This document shows positions 8,144 through 15,747 of a stretch of DNA of 64,000 nt, in pieces. The stretch is taken from positions 372,001-436,000 of the forward strand of contig NZ_JBHUDI010000005.1 in assembly GCF_042678045.1 (NCBI RefSeq). Direction: 5' to 3'. Every line of letters starts with the position of its first letter. Position 1 is the first letter of the stretch. Origin of the DNA: Natrinema amylolyticus_A. Its GTDB lineage: Archaea > Halobacteriota > Halobacteria > Halobacteriales > Natrialbaceae. The translations under genes and the position numbers were made by a program. A model generated the notes under the pieces. It searched no databases. It was given only the letters and a program-made list of their open reading frames with translations, and was not told where the DNA came from.

Positions 8144-9012
8144 GTTCTGACACAGACACCACACCCGCCGATGGCACGCCCGACGACCACGGCACCCTCT
8201 ACGTCGTCGGTATCGGCCCCGGCCTGCCCGAGCACATGACCAAGCGGGCCAAGGAGGTCATCGAATCGGCGGACGTGGTCATCGCCTCGAGCCTCTATCA
8301 GGAGTTCCTGCGCGACGACGGGACGCTCCCGCCGGAAGAGGCGGTTGACGAGGATGGCGTCGCAATGCGAGAGGACGGCTTCGAGCAGGAGATCGTTCGC
8401 TCGACGATGGGCCGACAGATCGAACTCGCTCGCGCGGCGTTCGACCACGTCCGGGAGGGAAAGGACGTGGCCCACGTCTCCGGCGGCGATCCGTCGGTCT
8501 ACGGCAAGTCCGACCTCATCTTCAAGATGGCCGAGGAGGACGACGCGACGGACGTGCCGATCGAAATCGTTCCCGGCCTCACCGCAGCGCTTGGCGGCTC
8601 GGCGAACGTCGGCGCGCCGCTGTGCAACGACTTCTGTACGATCTCGCTGTCCGATAAGTGGCGCGGCTGGGACGAGATCGAGGAGAAACTGCGCGCGGCC
8701 GCAATCAGCGACTTCGTGATCGTCCTCTACAACTGCTGGCGCAACTACGAGGAGGCCGTCGAGATCGTCCGCGAGGAGCGGACCGACGACGCCTACGTGG
8801 CGATCGTCAACGATGCCGGCCGGGAAGACGCCGGCCGCAACGGCGAGAGTCACTTCATCACGACACTCGGCGAGGCCGCCGACCACGACGACAAGGTTTC
8901 CGGAATGGGCACCTCGCTGATCATCGGCAACCACGAGACCGAAACCTGGCGCAACGACGACCGAACGTACCTTGTCACCCCGCGCGGCGGGCGTGACGTC
9001 GACGATTTCTAA
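8140..9012 (+). CDS. cbiH: Precorrin-3B/cobalt-factor III C17-methyltransferase, copy 1
   Basis: A 290-aa tetrapyrrole methylase of the CbiH/CobJ type. Key segments in order: VGIGPGLPEHMTKRA, VSGGDPSVYG, VPGLTAALG, GAPLCNDFCTISLSD and a C-terminal YLVTPRGG. It would add the C17 methyl with ring contraction. A second CbiH-like gene follows directly, so one copy may have a different substrate or role. This copy lacks the Ser/Cys-rich extension of the second. Start overlaps the cbiG stop by 4 nt. Confidence 0.85.
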   Translation: MSSDTDTTPADGTPDDHGTLYVVGIGPGLPEHMTKRAKEVIESADVVIASSLYQEFLRDDGTLPPEEAVDEDGVAMREDGFEQEIVRSTMGRQIELARAAFDHVREGKDVAHVSGGDPSVYGKSDLIFKMAEEDDATDVPIEIVPGLTAALGGSANVGAPLCNDFCTISLSDKWRGWDEIEEKLRAAAISDFVIVLYNCWRNYEEAVEIVREERTDDAYVAIVNDAGREDAGRNGESHFITTLGEAADHDDKVSGMGTSLIIGNHETETWRNDDRTYLVTPRGGRDVDDF

Positions 9013-9017
9013 TACCC

Positions 9018-10043
9018 ATGAGCACGGACACCGACGCAGACGCTGACGACGAATCGACTTCCAAGTGTGGCGCATCGAGTAGCAGCGAGTCCTCGAGTTC
9101 GAAGTGTGGTGCCTCGAGCAGCACCGACGACTCGAGTAGCTCCAAATGCGGTGGCTCCTCGAGTTCCAGTTCCAGTTCTTCGTCCTCGAGCAAGTGCGGC
9201 GCTTCCAGTTCCGACGACGACGAGTCGAACGAGCAGGAAGTCGGTGCGACGATCGACGACTTCGACGCCGAGCCCGGCCAGCTGATCGCCGTCGGCCTCG
9301 GCCCCGGTCACCCGGAGGGGATGACCGAGCGCGCCAAAAACGCCTTGCTCGAGGCCGACCACATCGTCGGCTACACGACCTACATCGAGCTGATTCCCGA
9401 CGAGATCACCGAGCAGGCCGACGACATCTACGACACGCCGATGTGTGGCGAAGTCTCCCGGACCGAGGAGTCGATCGACCGCACGCTCGCGGGCAACGAC
9501 GTGGCCATCGTCGGCAGCGGCGACCCCAACGTCTACGCGCTCGCGGGCCTGGCACTCGAGATCCTCGAGTCGAAGGGCGCGACGGCCTCGATGGTCGACT
9601 TCGAGGTCGTGCCCGGCGTGCCGGCGGCCCAGTCCTGTGCGGCCCGCCTCGGCGCACCACTGGTCAACGACACCGTCTCGGTCTCGCTGTCGGACCACCT
9701 CGTCCCGATGCCCGAGATCGAATCCCGACTGCACTCGGTCGCGAGCGAGAACTTCACGATCACGATCTACAACCCGTGGAGCCGCAAGCGCCGCGAGAAC
9801 TTCGAGAAGGCCTGTGAGATCCTGCTGACCCACCGCGACGAAGACACGCCGGTCGGCATCGTCCACGGCGCCGGCCGCGAGGACGAACAGGTGATGATCA
9901 CTGAACTCGGCGAACTCGAGGACTTAGGCGAGAGCGAGATCATCGACATGACGACGACGATCGTCGTCGGCACCGAAGACACCTACGTCTGGGACGACCG
10001 GATGGTCACGCCGCGTGGCTACGAGACGAAGTACGACTACTGA
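9018..10043 (+). CDS. cbiH: C17-methyltransferase, copy 2, with Ser/Cys-repeat N-terminal extension
   Basis: A 341-aa protein. Residues 1-75 are low complexity, with long Ser runs and four repeats of KCG(A/G)S that place Cys at 17, 30, 44 and 60. The methylase domain follows: VGLGPGHPEGMTERA, GSGDPNVYALAGLAL, VPGVPAAQSCAARLGAPL, VSLSDHL, and C-terminal MVTPRGYETK. The C17-methyltransferase assignment is by motif. The evenly spaced Cys could bind metal or an Fe-S cluster; the next gene is a ferredoxin. In Bacillus megaterium, CbiH60 carries a C-terminal Fe-S domain, a loose functional parallel only. Confidence 0.82.
   Translation: MSTDTDADADDESTSKCGASSSSESSSSKCGASSSTDDSSSSKCGGSSSSSSSSSSSSKCGASSSDDDESNEQEVGATIDDFDAEPGQLIAVGLGPGHPEGMTERAKNALLEADHIVGYTTYIELIPDEITEQADDIYDTPMCGEVSRTEESIDRTLAGNDVAIVGSGDPNVYALAGLALEILESKGATASMVDFEVVPGVPAAQSCAARLGAPLVNDTVSVSLSDHLVPMPEIESRLHSVASENFTITIYNPWSRKRRENFEKACEILLTHRDEDTPVGIVHGAGREDEQVMITELGELEDLGESEIIDMTTTIVVGTEDTYVWDDRMVTPRGYETKYDY
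9060..9212 (+). repeat. Ser/Cys-encoding low-complexity repeat inside cbiH2
   Basis: Imperfect repeats of TCGAGTAGC/AAGTGTGGC-type codons encode four KCG(A/G)S units separated by Ser runs of increasing length. Such repeats can vary in number between strains. Confidence 0.7.
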
Positions 10044-10050
10044 GAGCACT

Positions 10051-10317
10051 ATGCCACGATACGAAGTCACCATCGAGAAAGACGCCTGCGACGGCATCTT
10101 CGCCTGTCTGACCCGCGATCCGCGCTTTATCGAGGGCGCGGACGGCCTCGCGACGGTCGACCCGGACGCGGATCCGGTCTACGACTGTGAGGGCGAGGTC
10201 ACGGACAACGAGGAACGCGTCGTCGCGACGTTCGACGACGACCGCATCGACGAGGCCCAGCAGGCCGCCGCGGCCTGCCCCACGGACGCGATCATCGTCG
10301 AGGAGGTGGGCGAATGA
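10051..10317 (+). CDS. Single-cluster [4Fe-4S]-type ferredoxin in cobalamin operon
   Basis: An 88-aa ferredoxin. Cys residues lie in ACDGIFAC, in DCEG and in ACPTDAI, a pattern compatible with one 4Fe-4S cluster (three spaced Cys plus the Cys of CPTDA). Start is taken at MPRYEVTIEKDAC; the upstream in-frame extension lies inside cbiH2. It may supply electrons to a redox step of corrin synthesis, for example the ring-contraction or precorrin-6 reduction steps, whose usual enzymes are not visible here. It overlaps the next gene by 4 nt. Confidence 0.85.
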   Translation: MPRYEVTIEKDACDGIFACLTRDPRFIEGADGLATVDPDADPVYDCEGEVTDNEERVVATFDDDRIDEAQQAAAACPTDAIIVEEVGE

Positions 10318-11015
10318 CCGACGGCGACGCACTCGAGATCGCGGTCCCATCGGACCCGCTTGCGGGCCACGCTGCGACGGCGTACTTCTGGGGCCACGTC
10401 GCCGGGAGTGGCGATATCTCGGACGACAGCATCGAAGTCGTCACCAACGACGAAGAGTCCGCGCAGGTGCTGGCCGCGATCGCGGGCGGCGACGTCGCAC
10501 ACGAGACGACGACCCGCGAGTACGCCCACGACACCTCGATCACGCGCACGGAAGACGAGTACACGCTGTCGATCGACGAGGGAGCGGACGGTGCGGGACT
10601 GCTGGGCCGCAACAGTGCGCTCAGCCTTCCCGTTGATGGCCGCGGCAACTACCGCTTCGGAGCCTTTGCGAGTTACGAGCGGGAACTCCTTCGAGGGCTG
10701 CTCGAGGGCTGTGGCACGATCTGTTTCAAGTCCTCGAGTGGCACCGTGGGCATCTCCTTCGTCCATGACGACCGCGAACTGCTCGAGGTAACCCAGGAAC
10801 TGATCGCCGACTGTCCGATCGACGCCCCCACGGGCGATCTCTCGGCGACTTCGTCGGGTGGCTACTGGTTCGGTGTCGACGACGACGCTGTGCCCGCCTT
10901 CGGCACCTGGCTCTACGAGAACTGCGAGGAAACCGGACTGTTCGCGCCGAGTCGCCGCCGCAAACTCGAGCGCAGTCTCGAGCAAGCGTCGGCGTACGAC
11001 GGCGACGAAACGTAA
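10314..11015 (+). CDS. Cobalamin-operon protein with two degenerate LAGLIDADG-like motifs
   Basis: A 233-aa protein of unknown function. Two repeats are visible. The first centres on FWGHVAGSG (residues 25-33) and the second on LRGLLEGCG (126-134). Each aligns with the LAGLIDADG helix motif, and the second half ends in a WLYEN...PSRRRKLE segment that resembles the C-terminal helix of intron endonucleases. The acidic catalytic residue before the last Gly is Ser in the first motif and Cys in the second, so nuclease activity is unlikely. It sits between ferredoxin and cbiX, tightly coupled to the former. I infer a domesticated fold with a role in cobalamin synthesis or its control; fold assignment is by eye. 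Confidence 0.75.
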   Translation: MTDGDALEIAVPSDPLAGHAATAYFWGHVAGSGDISDDSIEVVTNDEESAQVLAAIAGGDVAHETTTREYAHDTSITRTEDEYTLSIDEGADGAGLLGRNSALSLPVDGRGNYRFGAFASYERELLRGLLEGCGTICFKSSSGTVGISFVHDDRELLEVTQELIADCPIDAPTGDLSATSSGGYWFGVDDDAVPAFGTWLYENCEETGLFAPSRRRKLERSLEQASAYDGDET

Positions 11016-11030
11016 CACGATCGACGATCG

Positions 11031-12263
11031 ATGAGCACACCTGACAACTCCACGCCCGCGTCGGTGGCCGGCTTCGACGACGAAGCCGTCCTCCTGATCG
11101 GCCACGGCTCCAGACGCGAGAAGTCGAACGAACAGGTCCGCGAACTGGCTGCCGGACTCGAGTCCCGGCTGGGAATCCCGGTCGACGCCGCGTTCCTCGA
11201 ACTCGCGGAGCCGTCGATCGACGAGGCTTTTGCGGGACTCGCGCCCGTCGCCGATCGGGTGACGGTCGTCCACTGCTCGCTTTTCGCCGCGAGCCACGTC
11301 AAAAACGACGTACCGCTGGCGATCGAGCAGGCCCGCGCCGAACACGACATTGCGATCAACAACGGCGCACATCTGGGGGTCCATCCTGCAATCCTCGATC
11401 TGCTCGACGACCGCGCCGCCGCTGTCGAACGCGAGCTGGGTGTCGACCGCACGGAGGACGACGTTGCCGTCGTCGTCTGTGGCCGGGGCTCGAGCGATCC
11501 GGACGCCAACGGCGACGTGCACAAGCTGGCCCGCTTACTGTTCGAGGGCCGGGACTTCGACCGTGCCGAGGCGACGTTCATCGGCGTGACCGAGCCGACG
11601 CTCGAGGACACCCTCCACGGGCTCTCGAAACACCGCCCCGACGCGGTCGTTGTCCTGCCGTACATGCTCGGCGACGGCGTCCTCACCCAGCGGGTCCGCG
11701 ACTGGACCGCGGAGTTCGACGCGGACTATCCCTACGTCGACGCACTGGCCGGCGACCCGCTCGGCACGGACTCGCGGTTGCTGGATGTCTTCGCCGACCG
11801 CTGGCAGGAGGCCCGGTCGGGCAGCGTCGAGATGTCCTGTGACACGTGCAAGTACAAGGTCGACCTCGAGGGCTACGAGGAAGACGTCGGCGGCGCACGA
11901 GCGATGTTGCGGGCGTTGGCCCATCAGGAGGCCCACGCCGACCGGGAGGATATCGACGATGAACCTCACAGCCACGACGCGCCCGAGAAGCACGTCGCGG
12001 TCTGTACCAACCAGACCTGTGCGAAGATGGGCTCGCCGGCGGTCCTCGAGCGCCTCCGTCAGGAGGTCCGGGACTCCGAGCACGCAGATGCCCGCATCAC
12101 GCGCTCGTCCTGTCTGGGCCGCTGTGGCGACGGGCCGATGGTCGCGGTCTACCCCGATGGAATCTGGTACGGCGACGTTGCGGACGACGATGCCGAACGG
12201 ATCGTCGCCGACCACCTCGATCGGGACCGCATCGTCAGCGACCTCGTCGATCAGACGCTGTAG
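11031..12263 (+). CDS. cbiX: Sirohydrochlorin cobaltochelatase with C-terminal [2Fe-2S]-type domain
   Basis: A 410-aa protein. Residues about 18-265 are the long CbiX chelatase, which inserts Co2+ into sirohydrochlorin at the start of the anaerobic route. LLIGHGSRREKSNEQ opens the first half and VCGRGSSDPDANGD the second. After a CDTCKYKV segment and an acidic, His-bearing linker (PHSHDAPEKH), the C-terminal domain has CTNQTC and CLGRC. This C-x4-C/C-x3-C arrangement matches thioredoxin-like [2Fe-2S] ferredoxins. It follows orf233 by 15 nt in the same operon and precedes DUF3209, its usual haloarchaeal neighbour. Confidence 0.9.
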   Translation: MSTPDNSTPASVAGFDDEAVLLIGHGSRREKSNEQVRELAAGLESRLGIPVDAAFLELAEPSIDEAFAGLAPVADRVTVVHCSLFAASHVKNDVPLAIEQARAEHDIAINNGAHLGVHPAILDLLDDRAAAVERELGVDRTEDDVAVVVCGRGSSDPDANGDVHKLARLLFEGRDFDRAEATFIGVTEPTLEDTLHGLSKHRPDAVVVLPYMLGDGVLTQRVRDWTAEFDADYPYVDALAGDPLGTDSRLLDVFADRWQEARSGSVEMSCDTCKYKVDLEGYEEDVGGARAMLRALAHQEAHADREDIDDEPHSHDAPEKHVAVCTNQTCAKMGSPAVLERLRQEVRDSEHADARITRSSCLGRCGDGPMVAVYPDGIWYGDVADDDAERIVADHLDRDRIVSDLVDQTL

Positions 12264-12317
12264 CGGAGTTGTATCGACCCCTGAGACGACACACGATTCA
12301 CCATACCCTACCAACCC

Positions 12318-12689
12318 ATGAGCTGCCACGAAATCGAAGCACTACGACTCGGACTGATGAACGTCCTCGGCGTCGGGGACGACAGCGCCCGCGAGCACGC
12401 GGAGAAAGAACTCGAGGGCCACCTCGAGGGCCCGATTCAGGGCCTCGTGGAGGCCGACAGCCTCACGGAGCTCCAGCGCCACCTCGATGCGGCGCTGGTC
12501 GACCTCGAAGAAGAAGTCGCCACGATGGACAGCGACGACCCCGAGTACGACTACACCCGGGGGCGGCTGCTGGCCGTCCGCGACGCCGAGCGAGCGGTCG
12601 GTCGGCTGGCCACGCAGGGCGAGAGCATCGTCGACGGGCTCGGCGACGCCCACGACACCCTTCACGAGACGTTCCCGGTCGAGGAGTGA
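12318..12689 (+). CDS. DUF3209 family protein
   Basis: A 123-aa helical acidic protein recognised as DUF3209, found next to cobaltochelatase genes in haloarchaea. It begins MSCHEIEALRLGLMNVLG; the adjacent Cys-His at residues 3-4 is the only obvious metal-binding feature. It may assist cobalt handling or CbiX, but that is inference from location. It is 54 nt after cbiX and 2 nt before the beta-propeller gene. Confidence 0.85.
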   Translation: MSCHEIEALRLGLMNVLGVGDDSAREHAEKELEGHLEGPIQGLVEADSLTELQRHLDAALVDLEEEVATMDSDDPEYDYTRGRLLAVRDAERAVGRLATQGESIVDGLGDAHDTLHETFPVEE

Positions 12690-12691
12690 CG

Positions 12692-13966
12692 ATGGCCGAA
12701 ACTGTATCCGAAGGCGACAACGAGTCCGGCGTTCGACGCGTGCCGCTCGGCGAGATCGAACCCGCGCGAAGCCGGCACATGTGGACCCGATCTGCGGTAG
12801 GCGTGGCCGAGTCGGGCGATCTCGTCGTCACCGGCGAGTGGGACGGGACCGTCATCGCCCGCGATACCGACTCACTCGAGACTCGCTGGACGGTCGGCCA
12901 CCCGGACCACGCGGTCGGGATCGCATCGCTCGAGGGGAGCGGGGCGATCGTCGTCGCGGGCCGGGGCGACACGGGGACGATCGCGGCCTACGACGCCGAA
13001 ACGGGCGACCAGCGCTGGCGCTACGACACCGCCGCCGACGTCGGTGAGGCGGTCAAAGACACCGTCTTCTACCTGCCCTACGTCGTCGCGCTCGAGACCG
13101 GCATGGACGCCGACGGCGACGAGCGACTCTACGCCGCCGCACGCCGCTACGAACGCGACGGCGATGTTCGGCGGTGGCACAGCACGGTCTATGCGTTCGA
13201 CGGCGACGGCGAGGTCTGCTGGACCTACGAGACCGACGCCTCACCGATCGCGCTCGATCTCGATGCCGACGGCGAGCGCCTCGCGGTCGGCTACAACCGC
13301 TGTATGGGCGACCACGACACCGGGCTCGTCGTCCTTGAGGCGGGATCGGGTAACCTCGCGTGGACCTGGGACCCCGGCACCGAAGGCGACCGCCGCGTCG
13401 GCGACGTTTCCTTCGACGGCGAATCGATCGCCGTCTCGAGCCACGGTGACAAACGCGGCTACCTGCTCGGTCCCGGCGGTGCCGAGCGCTGGCGCGTCGA
13501 CCTCGCGGTCGAAACCGAGATCGACGGTGAGACGCTCTATGCATATCCGAACCACGCCTACGCCCACGATGGCCGGGTGGCGTTCGTGACCGGCAACACC
13601 TACGCGAAAGAGGGCCGCGAGACCGAGGGTCGGCATCCGAACGAACACCGTGTCGCCGCGTTCGATGCCGACGGTGACCTGCTCTGGGACGACGCGGTTC
13701 GCGGCTTCGTCCACGGGTTGGCCGCCGACGGCGATCGGCTCGTCGCGCCCTGTGCCCAGAACTTCCGGGTGCGCGATCCCGATACGCACGCCGTTCGACG
13801 GTTCGACCTCGAGTCCGGCGCAGACGCCTGTGAACGCATCGATGGGATCGCCACGGCGGCTGCCGTCGCCGACGACACAATCGCGGCAATCGAGGAACCC
13901 GTCGAGTACCACGACGAAGGCGAGACGCGCGGCGAGTACGCGCTTCGCGTCGGCTCGCTCACGTAG
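12692..13966 (+). CDS. PQQ/WD40-like beta-propeller protein, end of cobalamin operon
   Basis: A 424-aa protein with recurring blade motifs of the type AYDAETGDQRWRY, VYAFDGDGEVCWTY, GNLAWTWDPG and AAFDADGDLLWDD, as in PQQ-like (BamB-type) propellers. There is no signal peptide or lipobox, so it is likely cytoplasmic. Start MAETVSEGD lies 2 nt after DUF3209; the longer open frame upstream is out-of-frame noise. Its position as the last gene of the cbi operon suggests a structural or chaperone role in corrin synthesis. No catalytic residues can be assigned. Confidence 0.8.
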   Translation: MAETVSEGDNESGVRRVPLGEIEPARSRHMWTRSAVGVAESGDLVVTGEWDGTVIARDTDSLETRWTVGHPDHAVGIASLEGSGAIVVAGRGDTGTIAAYDAETGDQRWRYDTAADVGEAVKDTVFYLPYVVALETGMDADGDERLYAAARRYERDGDVRRWHSTVYAFDGDGEVCWTYETDASPIALDLDADGERLAVGYNRCMGDHDTGLVVLEAGSGNLAWTWDPGTEGDRRVGDVSFDGESIAVSSHGDKRGYLLGPGGAERWRVDLAVETEIDGETLYAYPNHAYAHDGRVAFVTGNTYAKEGRETEGRHPNEHRVAAFDADGDLLWDDAVRGFVHGLAADGDRLVAPCAQNFRVRDPDTHAVRRFDLESGADACERIDGIATAAAVADDTIAAIEEPVEYHDEGETRGEYALRVGSLT

Positions 13967-14066
13967 CGTCGGATCGATCGTCGAGGCTATTTTCCGCGGA
14001 CCGTGTCGAGTAGCCGCACACGCAAGGCCAACCCCCACAACGCTCTCAGCGCTGTATTGTCGTATA

Positions 14067-15194
14067 ATGGCTGACGAGCACGCATCTGACGGCGGCGGGG
14101 TTCGTTCGGACCGCACGGAGTCCGAGCGTCTCTCGAGCCGTCTCGAGGAGATCGATTACGCCGGAGGACCGCCACGCCGGGTGCTGACCGACGGTGGCCA
14201 GGCGGAAATAAAAGAACCGGAGGAAGAGGGCCCCGAAGACGCCTCGGGAGCGGCGGGAGAAGAGTCGGACGAGGAGTCGACTCAAGAGATCGCAGAGCCC
14301 GATGAAGAAGCCGAAGACGAGGAGCCAGAGGAGGAAGAAGCTGAAGAGGAGGCAGAAAGCGAGGAAGCAGAAGAAGCCGAAGGGAAGGCAGAAGACGAGG
14401 AACGTGCTGATACCGGTGATCTCGTCGAGGACGACCGCGAGGAGGGCCATGCTGCGGACGCCGAGGATGTCTACGAGGGCGACGACGCCGCTGGCGTCCT
14501 GCATCTCGATCTCGACGGGCTCTTCCTCGACGTCCTCGGGCTCGAGGTGAATCTGAACCCAGTTCAGTTAGACGTTTCGGCGCGGCCGGGCGGGAACAAC
14601 TTGCTCGGGAACCTGCTGTCGGCGGTGACGGGGCTGCTCGACGGCCCCGGTGCCATGCTGGACAAGGTGAAGTCGCTGCTGAGAAAGCCGGTGGAGATGC
14701 TCAAGAAGGTTCCGGGGAAGGCCAAAGAGGTGCTCAGTGGCCTCCTCGAGAAGCCCAAAGAGTTCCTCAGTGCGTTGGTGAGCAAGCCGAAGGAACTGCT
14801 TACCGACCTCCTCGGTATCGGCGGTGAGGAAGCCGAGGACGAAGCAGCCAAAGAGATGGAAGGCGAGGAAGCTGAGGACGAAGCAGCCGAAGAGACGGAA
14901 GGCGAGGAAGCTGAGGACGAAGCAGCCGAAGAGACGGAAGGCGAGGAAGCCGAAGAGGGCGCGGACGAAGACGACGCGGGCGAAAAGTCCCCGGGTCCGC
15001 TCGCCAGAGTGAGCGGGTGGTTACGGGAGAAACTGTCGGGACTTGTCCCCAGCTTCCCCGTCGAGGAGATCGTCGCGACCGTCGTCTCGCAAGTGATCGA
15101 ACAGCTACTCGAGCAACTCGAGCCCGAACGAGACGAGCACGCCGGTGACGCCGACGACGGAGCGGAGCCATCACAGGCGGAGGCAACAGCATGA
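14067..15194 (+). CDS. Acidic repeat protein with an embedded LLGNLL-type domain (acidic cluster protein 1)
   Basis: A 375-aa protein of unknown function. Residues 1-140 are disordered and very acidic. Residues about 144-192 form a compact hydrophobic domain (LHLDLDGLFLDVLGLEVNL ... GNNLLGNLLSAVTGLLDG). I know this from the C-termini of secreted bacterial proteins as an uncharacterised module, usually with Cys where Ser stands here. Residues about 198-250 are amphipathic, Lys/Leu-rich repeats of the form LL-KP-E-L. Three 13-aa acidic repeats (GEEAEDEAAEETE) follow, then a C-terminal amphipathic helix (VEEIVATVVSQVIEQLLEQL) and an acidic tail. No signal peptide. Start is ATG 14067; the upstream open frame is not protein-like. 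It overlaps the next gene by 4 nt. Confidence 0.82.
   Translation: MADEHASDGGGVRSDRTESERLSSRLEEIDYAGGPPRRVLTDGGQAEIKEPEEEGPEDASGAAGEESDEESTQEIAEPDEEAEDEEPEEEEAEEEAESEEAEEAEGKAEDEERADTGDLVEDDREEGHAADAEDVYEGDDAAGVLHLDLDGLFLDVLGLEVNLNPVQLDVSARPGGNNLLGNLLSAVTGLLDGPGAMLDKVKSLLRKPVEMLKKVPGKAKEVLSGLLEKPKEFLSALVSKPKELLTDLLGIGGEEAEDEAAKEMEGEEAEDEAAEETEGEEAEDEAAEETEGEEAEEGADEDDAGEKSPGPLARVSGWLREKLSGLVPSFPVEEIVATVVSQVIEQLLEQLEPERDEHAGDADDGAEPSQAEATA
14823..14939 (+). repeat. Three tandem 39-bp repeats
   Basis: Units at 14823-14861, 14862-14900 and 14901-14939, with a partial fourth, each encode GEEAEDEAA(K/E)E(M/T)E. Units two and three are nearly identical at DNA level, which indicates recent slippage or duplication. 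Confidence 0.8.
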
Positions 15195-15694
15195 GCGACG
15201 ACACACTGACGGAACGGATCGATACCCAGAAGATATCGGACAACATCGACGTCGGCGAACTGGTCGAGGGAACGCAGTGGGAAGACGAGATCGACGACGA
15301 CAAACCGCTCGGTGAAGCGCTGGGTGGCCAGATCGGTGCGATCCTCGGGCGAGCGATCGGCGAATCGCTCGGACGGACGATCGGGAACATAGTCGTCGAC
15401 GAGCTGCTCAGTTCGGACGAAGCAGATGCGGCTGAGGAACCGGACGAGGAGGCCGCCGAAGAAGACGAGGAGGCCGCCGAAGAAGACGAAGAGGCCGCTG
15501 AGGAAGACGAGGAGACCACCGAGGAAGACGACAAAGAGGCCGCTGAAGAAGACGAAGAGGCCGCCGAGGAAGACGAGAGCGACGGCGACGAATCCGAGGA
15601 CGACACCGAAGCGGAAGACGACTCCGAATCGGACGCAGAAGACGATGAATCGGCGGACGAAACACCGGAGCAAACGACCGAAGCCGAAGAGTAA
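15191..15694 (+). CDS. Acidic glycine-zipper protein (acidic cluster protein 2)
   Basis: A 167-aa protein of unknown function. Residues 1-38 are polar. Residues 41-65 form a perfect glycine zipper with Gly at every fourth position (41, 45, 49, 53, 57, 61, 65) among Ile/Leu/Ala, long enough to cross or line a membrane, or to pack helices in an oligomer. From about residue 76 to the end the chain is almost only Glu, Asp and Ala, built on a 7-aa unit EEAAEED. It shares the zipper with the next protein. Start overlaps the preceding stop (ATGA), so translation is probably coupled. Confidence 0.8.
   Translation: MSDDTLTERIDTQKISDNIDVGELVEGTQWEDEIDDDKPLGEALGGQIGAILGRAIGESLGRTIGNIVVDELLSSDEADAAEEPDEEAAEEDEEAAEEDEEAAEEDEETTEEDDKEAAEEDEEAAEEDESDGDESEDDTEAEDDSESDAEDDESADETPEQTTEAEE
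15446..15574 (+). repeat. Tandem 21-bp repeats encoding EEAAEED
   Basis: Six units, the fourth changed to EETTEED and the fifth with an extra DK pair (24 bp). They form the acidic tail of protein 2 of the cluster. Confidence 0.75.
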
Positions 15695-15747
15695 CACTGT
15701 GACCCGAGAAAATCACGCGCTTCACGGATCGGATCGAGGTGGTCATC

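Noticed and set aside
9060..9212. Regularly spaced short repeats resembling a CRISPR array
   Set aside because: Units are imperfect, in frame, and encode Ser/KCG; spacers are Ser codons.
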